Source: Allacma fusca (Eukaryota > Arthropoda > Collembola > Symphypleona > Sminthuridae). From it: a DNA stretch of 64,000 nt. Both the position numbers and the translations under genes were made by a program. The notes beneath the pieces are model-generated. The model searched no databases. It was given only the letters and a program-made list of their open reading frames with translations, and was not told the DNA's origin. Shown piece by piece: positions 63,798 through 64,000 of this stretch. Positions within the stretch are counted from its first letter, which is position 1; each line of letters opens with the position of its first letter. The DNA lies in the NCBI GenBank assembly GCA_947179485.1, contig OX359246.1:48587632-48651631 (forward strand), given 5' to 3'.

Positions 63798-64000
63798 AAG
63801 GAGGATTGTAGTGAACTGGAAAAATTGAAAGTGAGGAGAAAGCATACGTGTCTACGTGAAATATGTATCTCAAGTGAAGATCTCGAGGCAGGTCTAGTGA
63901 TGACAGCTCTTTTAAATAGAGGAGTTAGCCAGAATTCAAAACTCAGTTGGAATAAGAAAGAAACCATGAGCGAACACTGTGGTTTGACTCAAAGCAGCTC
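63798..64000 (+). CDS. Candidate plus-strand exon running off the window
   Basis: An excellent acceptor (attgcccaatctttccag) precedes a frame open to the window edge, encoding KEDCSELEKLKVRRKHTCLR then EICISSEDLEAGLVMTALLN. The other two plus frames stop early. It is charged and helical-looking. No family is recognised, and the right end lies outside the window. Confidence 0.45.

Noticed and set aside
1-64000. CRISPR arrays, rRNA, tRNA and bacterial operon structure
   Set aside because: No regularly spaced direct repeats with unique spacers, no rRNA-like blocks and no tRNA cloverleaf noticed; introns and transposons show eukaryotic DNA. A tRNAscan-type search was not possible here.

Overview
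The window is AT-rich animal nuclear DNA. It has long introns, GT-AG splice sites, many tacata-type microsatellites and a dense load of mobile elements. A Pao/BEL-class LTR element, a non-LTR reverse transcriptase fossil and many hAT-type DNA transposons fit an arthropod, probably a hexapod. I cannot name the species.

The main host gene runs on the minus strand from about 56.5 kb down to 14.3 kb. I assembled ten exons by hand. Their reading phases agree at every junction and give one frame of 1,950 nt (649 residues plus stop). The product has a weak signal peptide, a short N-glycosylatable ectodomain, five membrane segments, a loop of about 300 residues rich in Ser, Gly and basic phospho-type motifs, two more membrane segments and a short tail. 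Segments 1-5 resemble, from memory, the proline-rich transmembrane protein 3/4 (PRRT3/PRRT4) family. Exons 2-10 are well supported; exon 1 (56,459-56,540) is less certain.

Left part (1-14 kb): a cut hAT end (1-157), a decayed BEN-domain gene (531-1567), a 30-bp minisatellite (2000-2448), and a three-layer nest. In the nest, a CCTTC-rich hAT element (2884-11347, TSD atatgctc) holds a CCGAACC-rich hAT element (3451-11203, TSD gttcctt[g/c]), which holds a young but broken BEL/Pao element (3570-10399, TSD ttatt, 617-bp LTRs). From 11.35 to 14.3 kb I recognise nothing.

Gene body (14.3-56.5 kb): the introns hold further hAT elements at 14867-15494, 16045-20067 (with 18263-19073 and 19867-20028 nested inside) and 41557-42097, each with its own 8-bp target duplication. 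They also hold a pogo-like MITE (24930-25105), a Ty3-like fossil (about 34.9-36.0 kb), a LINE fossil (36.5-38.5 kb) interrupted by a 584-bp foldback element, and several unclassified repeats. Each hAT family carries its own short subterminal motif repeated many times (CCTTC, CCGAACC, TCGAGTTCGGG, GGGTACGG, GGATAGGATA, GAATTCCGATTT). This is the most striking pattern in the window.

Right part (56.5-64 kb): mostly unassigned sequence, a GC-rich island at 59.66-59.96 kb, and two plus-strand exon-like segments (63,077-63,427 and 63,798 to the edge) that may belong to the next gene. I found no tRNA, rRNA or CRISPR array.
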